NCBI RefSeq assembly: GCF_009363095.1
Contig: NZ_CP045295.1
Location: 6,353,001 to 6,417,000, forward strand
Source: Paenibacillus cellulositrophicus
GTDB lineage: Bacteria > Bacillota > Bacilli > Paenibacillales > Paenibacillaceae
Direction of reading: 5' to 3'
Length of the DNA: 64,000 bases
Position numbers and translations under genes: made by a program. Position 1 is the first letter of the stretch. Every line of letters starts with the position of its first letter. Below, piece after piece: positions 17,067 through 25,285 of this stretch. Below the pieces are notes generated by a model, which saw only the letters and a list, made by a program, of their open reading frames with translations, searched no databases and was not told where the DNA came from.

Positions 17067-17576
17067 ATGGAAATACAGATTCAACCGATGACCCGGGAAG
17101 CTGCCGCCCGGATATCTACATGGCGCTATCCGGCTCCGTATGACTTCTATAGTATGGCAGCAGATGAAGAAGATATATTGGAGCTGATGAACGGGGATTA
17201 TGCAGCAGCGTCGGACTCCGCCGGAAATTTGGTCGGTTTTTACTGCACGGGCAATTCAGCCCGTGTTGCCGGAGGTTATGGGGCCGGTCTATACGAAGAT
17301 GATACCTGCGTTGATTACGGATTGGGCATGAATCCCGAGCTGACGGGGCAGGGTGCCGGCCTGGATTTTGTAAAAGCAGGCATGGCTTATGTTTCCGATA
17401 AGTTTCCCGGAAAGGGAATCCGCCTAGCGGTGGCCAAATTCAATCAGCGTGCCGCAAAGGTATACAGCCGGGCAGGATTCAGGGAGACCTGCGAGTTCTC
17501 CTCGATGGTGGGGGGGCGGAACGTGCTCTTTATCGGCATGGTTTACAGATTTCCCGAAGATGCCCGGACAACATGA
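17067..17576 (+). CDS. GNAT family N-acetyltransferase
   Basis: Protein of 169 aa starting MEIQIQPMTREAAARISTWRYPAPYDFY, with GLGMNPELTGQGAGLDFV as the acetyl-CoA loop (TGQGAG fits Q/RxxGxG/A) and NQRAAKVYSRAGFRET as the helix after it. The substrate is not predictable. Probably co-transcribed with the DinB gene just upstream. Confidence 0.84.
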   Translation: MEIQIQPMTREAAARISTWRYPAPYDFYSMAADEEDILELMNGDYAAASDSAGNLVGFYCTGNSARVAGGYGAGLYEDDTCVDYGLGMNPELTGQGAGLDFVKAGMAYVSDKFPGKGIRLAVAKFNQRAAKVYSRAGFRETCEFSSMVGGRNVLFIGMVYRFPEDARTT

Positions 17577-17673
17577 TATAATAACTCCGGGGCTGACGGC
17601 CCCGGATGGAACATCGCCGGGTAGCCATTGATATGCGCCCGGAGCAATTATTAAGAAAAATCAGGTGAACAAC

Positions 17674-18480
17674 ATGCGAATTGCGCTTTTTGATTCAGGC
17701 CTCGGCGGACTGACCGTGCTGTCTGAAGCCGTAAAGCAGCTGCCCAACGAAGACTTTTTATTTTTTGCAGACACGCTTCACGTTCCTTACGGAACCAAGA
17801 CAAAGGATCAGGTTCTGGATTATGTCCGCCAGTCCGTGGACATGATTCTGCAGGACGAGATCAAAGCGCTTGTCATTGCCTGCAATACGGCGACGAGCGC
17901 CGCGGCGGAGGAGCTTCGCCGGGAATACGACATTCCAATCATTGGGATGGAGCCTGCGGTTAAGCCCGCGGTTGAAATGAACCGGCTGACCGGGAAAAGG
18001 GTGCTGGTGGCGGCAACCCCGCTGACCCTGCACCAGTCTAAATACACCCAGCTCGTTTCCAGGGTGGATGACCACAGCATCGTAGACTCCCTGCCGCTCC
18101 CCGAGCTGGTCGGATACTGCGAAGCGCTGGAGTTCGACCCGGACCGGATGACACGGTATTTTCTGGATAAATTTGCCGATTACCGGCTGGAGGAATACGG
18201 AACCCTGGTGCTCGGATGCACGCATTATCCCTTCTATACCCGGATCTTGAGGCAGATTCTGCCGTCGCATATTGAGATCATTGACGGTAGCGCCGGGACG
18301 GTGCGGAGGCTGGACTATATTCTTAAGAAGACGGGAACGTCCGGAACGCAGCGCGGAGGAGATATCCGTTTTGCCTGTTCCAGCGGGGATCCGGAATATA
18401 TGGCAAAGATGCATAGAGCTTACGACTACTACAGCACTCAAGTCGCCGGCTGCGAACGGGCCGTTGATCCTTCTTTCTAA
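17674..18480 (+). CDS. murI: Glutamate racemase
   Basis: Converts L-glutamate to D-glutamate for peptidoglycan. At 268 aa it has normal length and both catalytic cysteines: Cys70 in IACNTATS and Cys182 in LGCTHYP, plus the substrate-binding start FDSGLGGLTVL and VPYGTK. An upstream in-frame GTG at 17665 exists; ATG 17674 sits five bases after AGGTGA and is preferred. The stop overlaps the convergent MBL gene by four bases. Confidence 0.96.
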   Translation: MRIALFDSGLGGLTVLSEAVKQLPNEDFLFFADTLHVPYGTKTKDQVLDYVRQSVDMILQDEIKALVIACNTATSAAAEELRREYDIPIIGMEPAVKPAVEMNRLTGKRVLVAATPLTLHQSKYTQLVSRVDDHSIVDSLPLPELVGYCEALEFDPDRMTRYFLDKFADYRLEEYGTLVLGCTHYPFYTRILRQILPSHIEIIDGSAGTVRRLDYILKKTGTSGTQRGGDIRFACSSGDPEYMAKMHRAYDYYSTQVAGCERAVDPSF

Positions 18481-19247
18481 AGGGAACGCTGCGTTCCGCT
18501 TAGCTCAAGTAGACGCTGTACAACGGGTCCTTCAAGTTTTCCGCCGTGGTAGCAAATAACGGAGGATATGTCGTAGGCGGCCAGTTGGGCGATGGACTGC
18601 GTCGCAAGCGGCATATCGACAGTCGTGTCGGCATCCGGCCCATGCAGCTCTCCGTCAACGACCCGGAGAGCGTCAGCCGCGATCAGCGTCCGGGTCGGCC
18701 GATGGTATAAACTGATATGCCCTGGAGTGTGCCCCGGTGTGCCAATCACGACGATGCCGCCACAGATGGGGAGCTCTTCCCCTTCATGGATGATTGTATC
18801 GACAGGCGACCGGGGTGGATTCTCCAGCGTAGAAATAAAGGCATTACGCCATTCAGCAGGTACTTCCGGAGGCAGAGACGCTTTGGCCCGTTCGATCGCC
18901 TCCGGGGTTACCTTGATCAAACGCTTTTCACCCTGAATATAGGGCCTTTCTTCTTGACTGGACATGACTTCGACCGGAGAAGAGGCGTGCTGGCGTATGG
19001 CCGGCAGGCTGCCGATATGATCCAGATCCTGATGCGTAATGATGACATGGGTAATCGAATCGATCGATAGGCCATGGGACTTCATCGCTTCCCGCAAAAG
19101 TGGATACTGACCGGGGTAGCCGGTGTCAATCAGGAGCGTATCGTTTCCATCCGTAATGACCGCAGGGTGAACGGTGTTAACGCTGCCCATCATGACGGCT
19201 GATACGTCCAGTATAAACACGTTTGCGGCAGATTGGTTCGTACTCAT
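18477..19247 (-). CDS. MBL-fold metallo-hydrolase
   Basis: Protein of 256 aa with the metal-binding motif THQDLDHIG (HxDxDH-like, with Gln in place of the usual middle residue), an early strand LLIDTGYPGQ, then GTPGHTPGHISLY and a final CYHGG. This is the glyoxalase-II-like hydrolase fold; the substrate is unknown. ATG 19247 follows GGGAGG with a second AGG close to the start. Convergent with murI, the two stops sharing bases 18477-18480. Confidence 0.86.
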   Translation of the reverse strand: MSTNQSAANVFILDVSAVMMGSVNTVHPAVITDGNDTLLIDTGYPGQYPLLREAMKSHGLSIDSITHVIITHQDLDHIGSLPAIRQHASSPVEVMSSQEERPYIQGEKRLIKVTPEAIERAKASLPPEVPAEWRNAFISTLENPPRSPVDTIIHEGEELPICGGIVVIGTPGHTPGHISLYHRPTRTLIAADALRVVDGELHGPDADTTVDMPLATQSIAQLAAYDISSVICYHGGKLEGPVVQRLLELSGTQRSL

Positions 19248-19344
19248 CCTTCGATTCCTCCCTAATTCCAACTCATGGATTTCAAGACAGAGTCTATATT
19301 ACGGACAGGGAACTCTATTGTCAAAGTAAATATTTTATTATAAC

Positions 19345-19387
19345 ACAAAACTATGGTTTTGTCAATATTTATTTTTGGTGCTATATG
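19345..19387 (+). promoter_or_regulatory. Sigma-A promoter of the GNAT-TPR gene, with an overlapping inverted repeat
   Basis: TTGTCA (19359-19364) and TATATG (19382-19387) are spaced by 17 bases, a good vegetative promoter about 55 bases before the GNAT-TPR start. ACAAAAC (19345-19351) and GTTTTGT (19356-19362) form a perfect 7-bp inverted repeat with a TATG loop that overlaps the -35 box, so a repressor could bind here. Confidence 0.6.
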
Positions 19388-19441
19388 CAATATGGCAATC
19401 CGCGTTTTTCGCAAAAATTTCGACATGAAGGGGGCACAGCG

Positions 19442-20437
19442 ATGCGTGATGTACAGTACCCTGTCCTGCATACGGAGAGGCTGAGGTTGAGGCCGCTTGA
19501 GCCGGAGGACCGGGATGACGTCTTTCGGCTGTTCTCCAACCCGGAAGTCACCCGGTTCATGGATATCGAGCCTTTGGTGAGCATGGAGGAAGCGGACGAA
19601 ATTATTGCGCTCACCCGCAGTTCCGGCTGCAGGTATGCCATATTTGACCGTGAGAACGATACGTTTATGGGCACCTGCGGATTCCACTGCTGGGTCAAGG
19701 ACGGCGAAAGGGAAAGGGCGGAAATGGGCTATGATCTGTCTCCGGAGTATTGGGGCAGCGGTTATATGCCTGAGGCACTCGAAGAATTGATGAAGGTCGG
19801 CTTTGAAGTGATGAAGCTGGATGAGATCGAGGCCCATGTGGAGCGGGATCATCCTCGATCACAAAAGGTTCTGAGGAGGCTCGGTTTTCGGGAAAACCAC
19901 CTGCGGGACGGCCACTTGATCGTTTTCAGGGCCGGAAGTGAGGATTTTGCCGTGCGCCGCACCTTCAGGAACGCCATAACGCTCCGGCAGTCAGGGAATG
20001 CCGAGCAGTCCAAGGAAATTTGGCTTTCCCTGCTGGCGGAACAGCCCGAGCATCCGGTGATCTTGTATCAGACTGCATGGACCCACGACGTACTGGGCTT
20101 GGAGAAGGAAGCCGTGCCCTATTATGAAAGGGCGATTTCGCTCGGACTGCAGGACGAAGAGCTGGCGGGGGCGATGCTTGGGCTCGGCAGTACATACCGT
20201 ACGCTGGGACGATATGAGGACGCAAAGTCGCTGTTGAAGCAGGCGATGGAGAAGTTTCCCGAACGCAGGGAGTTTTCTGTTTTTTACGCCATGGCTCTGT
20301 ACAATTTAGGGGAGCATGCCGCTGCAATGGAGGAGCTCCTCGGACAGCTTGCGGAAACCAGCGCGGACAGCGGGATCCAAGGGTACCGGAAGGCGATTGC
20401 CTTTTATGCCGATAAGCTGGATCAGGTGTGGGATTAG
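19442..20437 (+). CDS. RimJ/RimL-type GNAT acetyltransferase fused to TPR repeats
   Basis: Protein of 332 aa with two parts. Residues about 1-175 are a RimJ-like acetyltransferase (TERLRLRPLEPEDRDDVFRLF, GYDLSPEYWGSGYMPEAL, HVERDHPRSQKVLRRLGF). Residues about 180-325 contain helical repeats with TPR spacing (VILYQTAWTHDVLGLEKEAVPYYERA, AMLGLGSTYRTLGRYEDAKSLLKQA, FYAMALYNLGEHAAAMEELL). The frame is open far upstream, but ATG 19442 has AGGGGG and the promoter above. The TPR part may choose or hold a protein substrate; this is inference. No stop or frameshift separates the two parts. Confidence 0.88.
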   Translation: MRDVQYPVLHTERLRLRPLEPEDRDDVFRLFSNPEVTRFMDIEPLVSMEEADEIIALTRSSGCRYAIFDRENDTFMGTCGFHCWVKDGERERAEMGYDLSPEYWGSGYMPEALEELMKVGFEVMKLDEIEAHVERDHPRSQKVLRRLGFRENHLRDGHLIVFRAGSEDFAVRRTFRNAITLRQSGNAEQSKEIWLSLLAEQPEHPVILYQTAWTHDVLGLEKEAVPYYERAISLGLQDEELAGAMLGLGSTYRTLGRYEDAKSLLKQAMEKFPERREFSVFYAMALYNLGEHAAAMEELLGQLAETSADSGIQGYRKAIAFYADKLDQVWD

Positions 20438-20490
20438 CCTTGTTAACGGCCAGCTGTGTGGGTACGAAAAGGCTGAATGCAGGAGGAATC

Positions 20491-20928
20491 ATGAACATAC
20501 AGGGTGTGAATCATTTTTGTTTTTCCGTTTCGGATCTGGATCGGTCCATCGCTTTTTACAGGGACGTTCTGGGCGCCCAGCTGCTCGTGCAGGGCCGGAA
20601 GCTGGCTTACTTTGATCTTGCCGGACTCTGGATTGCGCTGAATCAGGAGGATGCGGAGCGGGGGGATACACCATCGACTTATACGCATATCGCCTTTACG
20701 GTGAAAGATCAGGATTTCGAAGCCTGGCTGTCCCGGCTACAGCGTTACGGCGTTCGCGTACTTGAGGGCAGGCAGCGGGATGAGCGGGACAAGCTCTCGG
20801 TATATTTCCTGGACCCGGACGGGCACCGGTATGAGCTTCATACCGGCACGCTTGCGGATCGGCTCGCCTATTATCGGGAGACGAAGGGCCATATGAAGTT
20901 TTACGACAAGGAGGATGTTGGCAAATGA
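20491..20928 (+). CDS. fosB: FosB metallothiol transferase (fosfomycin resistance)
   Basis: Adds bacillithiol (or cysteine) to fosfomycin and opens its epoxide. The 145-aa VOC protein shows GVNHFCFSVSDLDRSI (metal ligand His8), YTHIAFTV (His66) and DPDGHRYELHTGTL (Glu115), plus the FosB-specific GRQRDERDKLSVYF and the tail ETKGHMKFYD. Length and pattern match Bacillus FosB closely. ATG 20491 follows AGGAGGAA. The stop overlaps the start of the histidine phosphatase gene (ATGA), so both are translated together. Yfi/DinB bacillithiol-linked proteins elsewhere in the window fit a bacillithiol-using host. Confidence 0.93.
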   Translation: MNIQGVNHFCFSVSDLDRSIAFYRDVLGAQLLVQGRKLAYFDLAGLWIALNQEDAERGDTPSTYTHIAFTVKDQDFEAWLSRLQRYGVRVLEGRQRDERDKLSVYFLDPDGHRYELHTGTLADRLAYYRETKGHMKFYDKEDVGK

Positions 20929-21509
20929 CGACGATCGGATTTGTAAGGCACGGCATCACGGATTGGAACATTGAGCGCAGGGCGCAAGGCCAGACGGATA
21001 TTCCTTTGAACGAAACCGGGCGGGCCCAGGCAAGAGCTTTGGCTGCACGGCTGAAGAAAGAGCGGTGGGACGCCGTCTATGCCAGCGATTTGTCGCGGGC
21101 GCGGGAAACCGCCGAAACGATTGCGGCCGCGCTGGGGCTCACCGTCCGGGTCGATCCGCGGCTGCGGGAAATCCACTGCGGTCAGATCGAAGGAACGGTT
21201 GAGGAAGACCGGGTGCTTCGATGGGGTTATGATTGGGCTTCGCTGGATCTCGGGATCGAGACCGACGACTCGATGATTGCCAGAGGAATGGAGGCGGTCA
21301 TGGACATTTGCGCCAGCCATCCTGAAGATCGCGTCCTCGTGGTGAGCCACGGGGCGCTGATCGGCACGCTGCTTCCTGTTCTGATTCCGCACACGGACAC
21401 GTCCGAGCATCTGCATAACACATCCATCACCGTCATCCGAAAGATCGAGGAAAGCTGGGAATGCGGGCTTTTCAACTGCGTCAAGCATTTGGAGCAGCTG
21501 GCGATCTGA
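20925..21509 (+). CDS. Histidine phosphatase family protein (phosphoglycerate mutase-like)
   Basis: Protein of 194 aa with the catalytic FVRHGITDWN motif (phosphorylated His in RHG), the second SDLSRARETAE arginine segment, EIHCGQIEG, and VVSHGALIGTLLP (second His). Such enzymes remove phosphate from small metabolites; the substrate is unknown. It overlaps fosB by four bases, a tight coupling with no obvious biochemical reason. Confidence 0.88.
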   Translation: MTTIGFVRHGITDWNIERRAQGQTDIPLNETGRAQARALAARLKKERWDAVYASDLSRARETAETIAAALGLTVRVDPRLREIHCGQIEGTVEEDRVLRWGYDWASLDLGIETDDSMIARGMEAVMDICASHPEDRVLVVSHGALIGTLLPVLIPHTDTSEHLHNTSITVIRKIEESWECGLFNCVKHLEQLAI

Positions 21510-21536
21510 ACGAGCCTGCCTGTTAAGGATCGGGTT

Positions 21537-21869
21537 TTAAGGCTGTGTGTCTCTGAACTTAATGGATATCAGTCTTTCGGTCACCGTGTTAAACCGGACG
21601 GTAGCCAGCACAGCTGCCGGCATGCCCTGCCGGCTCAGCAGCAGCTTGAACGTTTCCTCCGCTTCCGTCGGCGACAGATTGATGCGTCCGATATGCAGGT
21701 AATCCGTAATTTCCGAGTTGTATTTTTTCTGGGCTTCCTTCACGGCGATCAGGCCCCACTTGGCGTAGGGAGGATCAACGGAAGGGTCCGGATCGGCAAC
21801 GAGCAGCGAGAGAGACAGCGCGAGGGACAAGGCGACGGATTTGACGAATACGGCGGACATCCACTTCAT
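21537..21869 (-). CDS. DUF3889-like secreted protein
   Basis: Protein of 110 aa with an N-terminal hydrophobic signal (SAVFVKSVALSLALSLSLLV) and a mature part containing PPYAKWGLIAVKEAQKKY and the TDYLHIGR segment, the pattern of the small DUF3889 proteins of Bacillales such as YqzG. Function unknown. ATG 21869 follows GGAGG; the longer frame upstream has no ribosome site. Confidence 0.72.
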   Translation of the reverse strand: MKWMSAVFVKSVALSLALSLSLLVADPDPSVDPPYAKWGLIAVKEAQKKYNSEITDYLHIGRINLSPTEAEETFKLLLSRQGMPAAVLATVRFNTVTERLISIKFRDTQP

Positions 21870-22182
21870 AGCTCTATAGCCTCCTGAGTATAAATCTGAC
21901 CGTTCACGTGCAGCGAGAAGTGCCGGCATACATAGAATTCCCATGTTTTGCAGGTCTATGAGGAATGCAGCCATGGATTATCCGCAATGAAATCGGCAGG
22001 TCGTGCTACATAGAGGAATCGTGCTCGTGGTTTCGGGCTCGTCCGGAAGCCTGTATTCGTCAACCCCAAGCTGGAACAAAGCTTTCCAAACAGTGCAACA
22101 CGAAGGCAGATGGCACCACACGGCGGAGATACAGGCATCGGAGCTGCCTTGCGATATCAAGCCAAAGATGGGATGGGATCTT
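21870..22182. other. Intergenic region between DUF3889 and the PfkB kinase
   Basis: About 310 bases separate two divergent genes. I see no gene, clear promoter pair, repeat or strong hairpin. The plus-strand frame of the kinase is open through most of it but has no good ribosome site. Confidence 0.5.
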
Positions 22183-23115
22183 ATGATAACGACCGTAACG
22201 ATGAACGCAGCCATTGACAAAACATACTACTTGCCGGCATTTCCGCACGGGAAGGTATCCCGGGTCAGACAATATTTGGCAGCCCCTGGGGGGAAAGGCA
22301 TTAATGTGGCGAAAGTCGCCGCACAGCTCGGGGCAGAGGTTACCGCTTCGGGCATCGTCGGCGGCATGAACGGGGAAATCATCAAGAAGCAGCTGGACGG
22401 TATGAGCATTGCACATCAATTTGTCGCCGTGGAAGGGGAGTCGAGACTATGCCTCAACATCATCGATGAGGAGACCGGGTCGTCGACAGAGCTTCTGGAG
22501 CCCGGTCCGGTGGTGGATAGCCGGGCACTTGACGTGATGGAGCAGACGATGGCCGCCCTGGCACGCACATCGAAAGTCGTCTGTATCAGCGGCAGCCTGC
22601 CGGCCGGGGCCCCGGCCGATTATTACATCCGTCTTGTCGGCGCGGCCAAGAAGGAAGGGGCATATGTGATTCTTGACGCCAGCGGTGACGCCCTCCGATT
22701 CGGACTGCAGGCAAATCCGGATATGATCAAACCGAACGAAGAAGAGGTTGCTGCTCTGCTTGGCACGGGCATCCGGGATGAGCAGGAGCTGCTCCGGGCG
22801 ATGGAAGACTTGCTCCGCGAGTACCGGATGGAGCGCGTCTGCGTGTCGCTCGGGGGTGCCGGATCGCTGACCGTCACATCGCAGGGATGTTATCGGGCCG
22901 TAACCCCTCCGATTCAGGTGGTCAATACGGTAGGCTGCGGCGATTCCTTTGTGGCGGGCATGGCCGTGTCGCTGCTGAAGCAGCTCCCCGCCGAGGAGGG
23001 CATCGCTATGGCCGCTGCCGCGGGGACGGCGAACGCCTTATCGGCCATGGCCGGCAGCGTCGATCCGGACACCTTCCGCCGGCTGCTTGGCCAAGTGGAG
23101 ATCAGAAGAATGTAA
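22183..23115 (+). CDS. PfkB-family sugar kinase (1-phosphofructokinase/tagatose-6-phosphate kinase type)
   Basis: Protein of 310 aa in the ribokinase-like family that phosphorylates phosphosugars. It has TVTMNAAIDKTYYL at the start, the GGKGINVAKVAAQLG substrate loop, and the C-terminal NTVGCGDSFVAGM catalytic motif with the base Asp. Length and motif spacing fit FruK/LacC-type hexose kinases, but it stands alone without a fru or lac PTS gene, so the substrate is open. ATG 22183 has only a weak ribosome site (GGGATGGG); an in-frame ATG at 22168 is an alternative. Confidence 0.87.
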   Translation: MITTVTMNAAIDKTYYLPAFPHGKVSRVRQYLAAPGGKGINVAKVAAQLGAEVTASGIVGGMNGEIIKKQLDGMSIAHQFVAVEGESRLCLNIIDEETGSSTELLEPGPVVDSRALDVMEQTMAALARTSKVVCISGSLPAGAPADYYIRLVGAAKKEGAYVILDASGDALRFGLQANPDMIKPNEEEVAALLGTGIRDEQELLRAMEDLLREYRMERVCVSLGGAGSLTVTSQGCYRAVTPPIQVVNTVGCGDSFVAGMAVSLLKQLPAEEGIAMAAAAGTANALSAMAGSVDPDTFRRLLGQVEIRRM

Positions 23116-23143
23116 GCTGCGAATGACAGCATTATATTTGTGC

Positions 23144-23176
23144 ACAGGCTGCGGTTCCTGAATCGCGGCCTGTTTG
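23144..23176 (+). terminator. Weak terminator-like hairpin after the PfkB gene
   Basis: ACAGGC-GCG and CGC-GCCTGT arms pair around a ten-base loop with one bulge; only three T follow, so it may be a weak terminator. Confidence 0.4.
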
Positions 23177-23274
23177 ACTACATGGTGATTTCAGGGAGGA
23201 ATAGCCCTGCCGCAAGGCGAATCTATTAATGCGGCTTTACAGCCCATCGACAAGATAAAGAAGGGGTGAACGGC

Positions 23275-23934
23275 TTGATTCAAGCATTGATTTTTGATTT
23301 TGACGGTCTCATCGTCGATACCGAAACGCCGGCCTATCACGCTTTCTGTGAGATTTACCGGGAGCATGGCACCGAACTACCGCTGGAGACGTACGCGAAG
23401 TGCGTCGGCACCAATTTCGACGTATTTAATCCGTATACGTATTTGTCCGAGTGCCTGGGCAGGGAAGTGGATCCAGCCCTCGTCAAGGAACAGGTCAATG
23501 TCATCTACCGGGAGCTGCTTAAGGATGTTGAAGTCAGACCGGGGGTTGAGGACTATTTGGCGGAGGCCAAGCGGCTCGGGCTGAAGATCGCGCTGGCATC
23601 AAGCTCTTATTACAACTGGATTGAGCCATATTTCAACAAATTCGAACTGGAATCTTACTTCGACGTTATTTGTACTGCGGACCTCGTGTCCAAGGTCAAA
23701 CCGGATCCCGAGCTGTACCTGCTGGCATTGCAGAAACTGGAGGTAACTCCGGATCAGGCGGTGTCTTTTGAGGATTCGCTTAACGGCTTTATTGCAGCCA
23801 AAGGAGCAGGCGTACATACGGTGATCGTGCCTAATTCGATGACCCAGACCTTCCCTTTTGAAGGCTATGATATGATGATTTCCAGCATGTCGGAGATGAA
23901 GCTGCAGGATCTTGTCCGGGAACTGGAAGCGTAA
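23275..23934 (+). CDS. yhcW: HAD-superfamily phosphatase, YhcW-like
   Basis: Protein of 219 aa with motif I FDFDGLIVDTE, motif II ASSSYYNWIEPY, motif III KVKPDPELYLLAL and motif IV FEDSLNGFIAA, in the beta-phosphoglucomutase-like HAD group. Sequence pattern and length agree well with B. subtilis YhcW, a HAD phosphatase of uncertain physiological substrate. TTG 23275 was chosen because AAGGGGTGA lies six to seven bases upstream; GTG 23266 would overlap that site. Confidence 0.86.
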   Translation: MIQALIFDFDGLIVDTETPAYHAFCEIYREHGTELPLETYAKCVGTNFDVFNPYTYLSECLGREVDPALVKEQVNVIYRELLKDVEVRPGVEDYLAEAKRLGLKIALASSSYYNWIEPYFNKFELESYFDVICTADLVSKVKPDPELYLLALQKLEVTPDQAVSFEDSLNGFIAAKGAGVHTVIVPNSMTQTFPFEGYDMMISSMSEMKLQDLVRELEA

Positions 23935-23980
23935 GGCCGCAAAAGCCCGGAAAAACCTGCACTTTTTTGCAACTTATTGA

Positions 23981-24010
23981 TTGACGTATATTGGCAGTGC
24001 CCCTTATGAT
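23981..24010 (+). promoter_or_regulatory. Sigma-A promoter of the ABC importer operon
   Basis: TTGACG and TATGAT are separated by 18 bases, about 160 bases before the substrate-binding-protein start. The leader between has no T-box motif or obvious terminator. Confidence 0.6.
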
Positions 24011-24169
24011 AATGAATAATCCAGTGGTTATTTAATTCTATGAAAAATATCCGGGCAGGCAGTTCATGTACCCGTGTGCTCCGCCTGATACGGTATTTTT
24101 CGCACTTATTTACTTTAATGCTTTCGTATATGACAGCGTTAAAGAAGAGAATCGGAAGGGGTTATGAAC

Positions 24170-25222
24170 ATGAAAAAGAGAAATTTGCTATTATCCGTCG
24201 TGATGTCCGCGCTCCTCGTAACCATGGCGGCCGGCTGCGGAAACTCGGGCACCAAGTCCAGTGAAGCCGGGTCCGGTGGCGGGACCGATGCAGGAAGCAC
24301 AGACAAAAAAACCTACACCGTAGCCATTTCGCAATTCGTCGAGCATCCTTCCCTGGATGCCACGCGCGAGGGCTTCATCGCCGCCCTGAAGGACGCGGGG
24401 ATTACGGAGGGGGATAATTTGAAGCTCGACTACAACAACGCCCAGGGAGACCCGTCAAACAACCTTTCCGTTGCCCAAAAGATCGCCTCCGGTAAAAATG
24501 ATCTCGTTCTCGGCATTTCTACTGGCTCGGCACAGGCGCTCGTTCAGCAAGTGAAGGATACCCCGATACTGTTCGCGGCGGTTACCGATCCGGTGGATGC
24601 CAAGATCGTCTCGAACCTGGATCAACCAGGGGGCAACGTAACCGGGGGCTCGGACACGAATCCGGTAGCGGTTCAACGTCTGATGGACTTCATCGCTGAG
24701 AGCTTCCCGAACGTGAAGAACGTCGGTGTTGTCATTAACGAAGGCGAGCCTAACGCGATCGTGATGGCCAAAAATGCCGAGGAAACGCTGAAAAAGCATA
24801 ACATCAAGCTGGTGCGCGCGGCGGTAACCAACACATCGGAAGTGAAGCAGGCCGCTGAGTCCTTGGTGGGACGGGTGGATGCGCTGTTCATTACGCTGGA
24901 CAACACCGTCGTTGACGGCGTCGATTCCATTATCCAGCTGGCGAACGAGAAGCACATTCCGTTCTTCTCCAGCGACCGGGATACGGTCGAGAAGGGCGCC
25001 TTCGCTACGGTCGGTTTTAAATACTACGACCATGGCTACCAGGTGGGCCAAATGGCGGTCGATATTTTGAAGAACAGCAAGAAGCCGGGCGACATGAAGG
25101 TGACGGTGCAGGAGAAGCTGGACCTGATTCTGAACCTGAAGGCGGCTGAAGCGCAAGGAATCACGGTAACCGACGCCATGAAAGACAAAGTAACGGACAA
25201 AGAAAACGATATTATTCAGTAA
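24170..25222 (+). CDS. ABC transporter substrate-binding lipoprotein (ABC_sub_bind / TrpX-like)
   Basis: Extracellular solute receptor of about 350 aa. A lipoprotein signal ends at AAGCG, followed by a Ser/Gly-rich spacer, then SQFVEHPSLDATREGFIAAL, the NNAQGDPSN segment and TPILFAAVTDPVDAKIV, which are hallmarks of the ABC_sub_bind family. Characterised members include the TrpX/Tyr-type receptors, so an aromatic amino acid is a reasonable but untested ligand. ATG 24170 is eight bases after GGAAGGGG; an ATG at 24164 is too close. First gene of a three-gene importer. Confidence 0.9.
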   Translation: MKKRNLLLSVVMSALLVTMAAGCGNSGTKSSEAGSGGGTDAGSTDKKTYTVAISQFVEHPSLDATREGFIAALKDAGITEGDNLKLDYNNAQGDPSNNLSVAQKIASGKNDLVLGISTGSAQALVQQVKDTPILFAAVTDPVDAKIVSNLDQPGGNVTGGSDTNPVAVQRLMDFIAESFPNVKNVGVVINEGEPNAIVMAKNAEETLKKHNIKLVRAAVTNTSEVKQAAESLVGRVDALFITLDNTVVDGVDSIIQLANEKHIPFFSSDRDTVEKGAFATVGFKYYDHGYQVGQMAVDILKNSKKPGDMKVTVQEKLDLILNLKAAEAQGITVTDAMKDKVTDKENDIIQ

Positions 25223-25232
25223 TCGAGCGATG

Positions 25233-25261
25233 GGGAGTGGCCGGAATCTTCGTCCACTCCC
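25233..25261 (+). other. Intra-operon hairpin between receptor and permease genes
   Basis: GGGAGTGG and CCACTCCC form a perfect 8-bp stem around 13 bases, with no T-run. Hairpins here often protect the receptor part of the mRNA so that more receptor than permease is made; that role is inferred. Confidence 0.45.
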
Positions 25262-25285
25262 TTCGTCATAAGGGAGGCTGACACC

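Noticed and set aside
17586..17606. Strong CCGGGGC/GCCCCGG hairpin between a GNAT gene and murI
   Set aside because: There is no T-run after it and no known riboswitch pattern, so I could not assign a role; it may be a GC-rich chance pairing.
22003..22182. Upstream extension of the PfkB kinase by 60 codons
   Set aside because: The added residues do not fit the family, whose members start at the TVTMNAAID segment, and there is no ribosome site at the earlier start.
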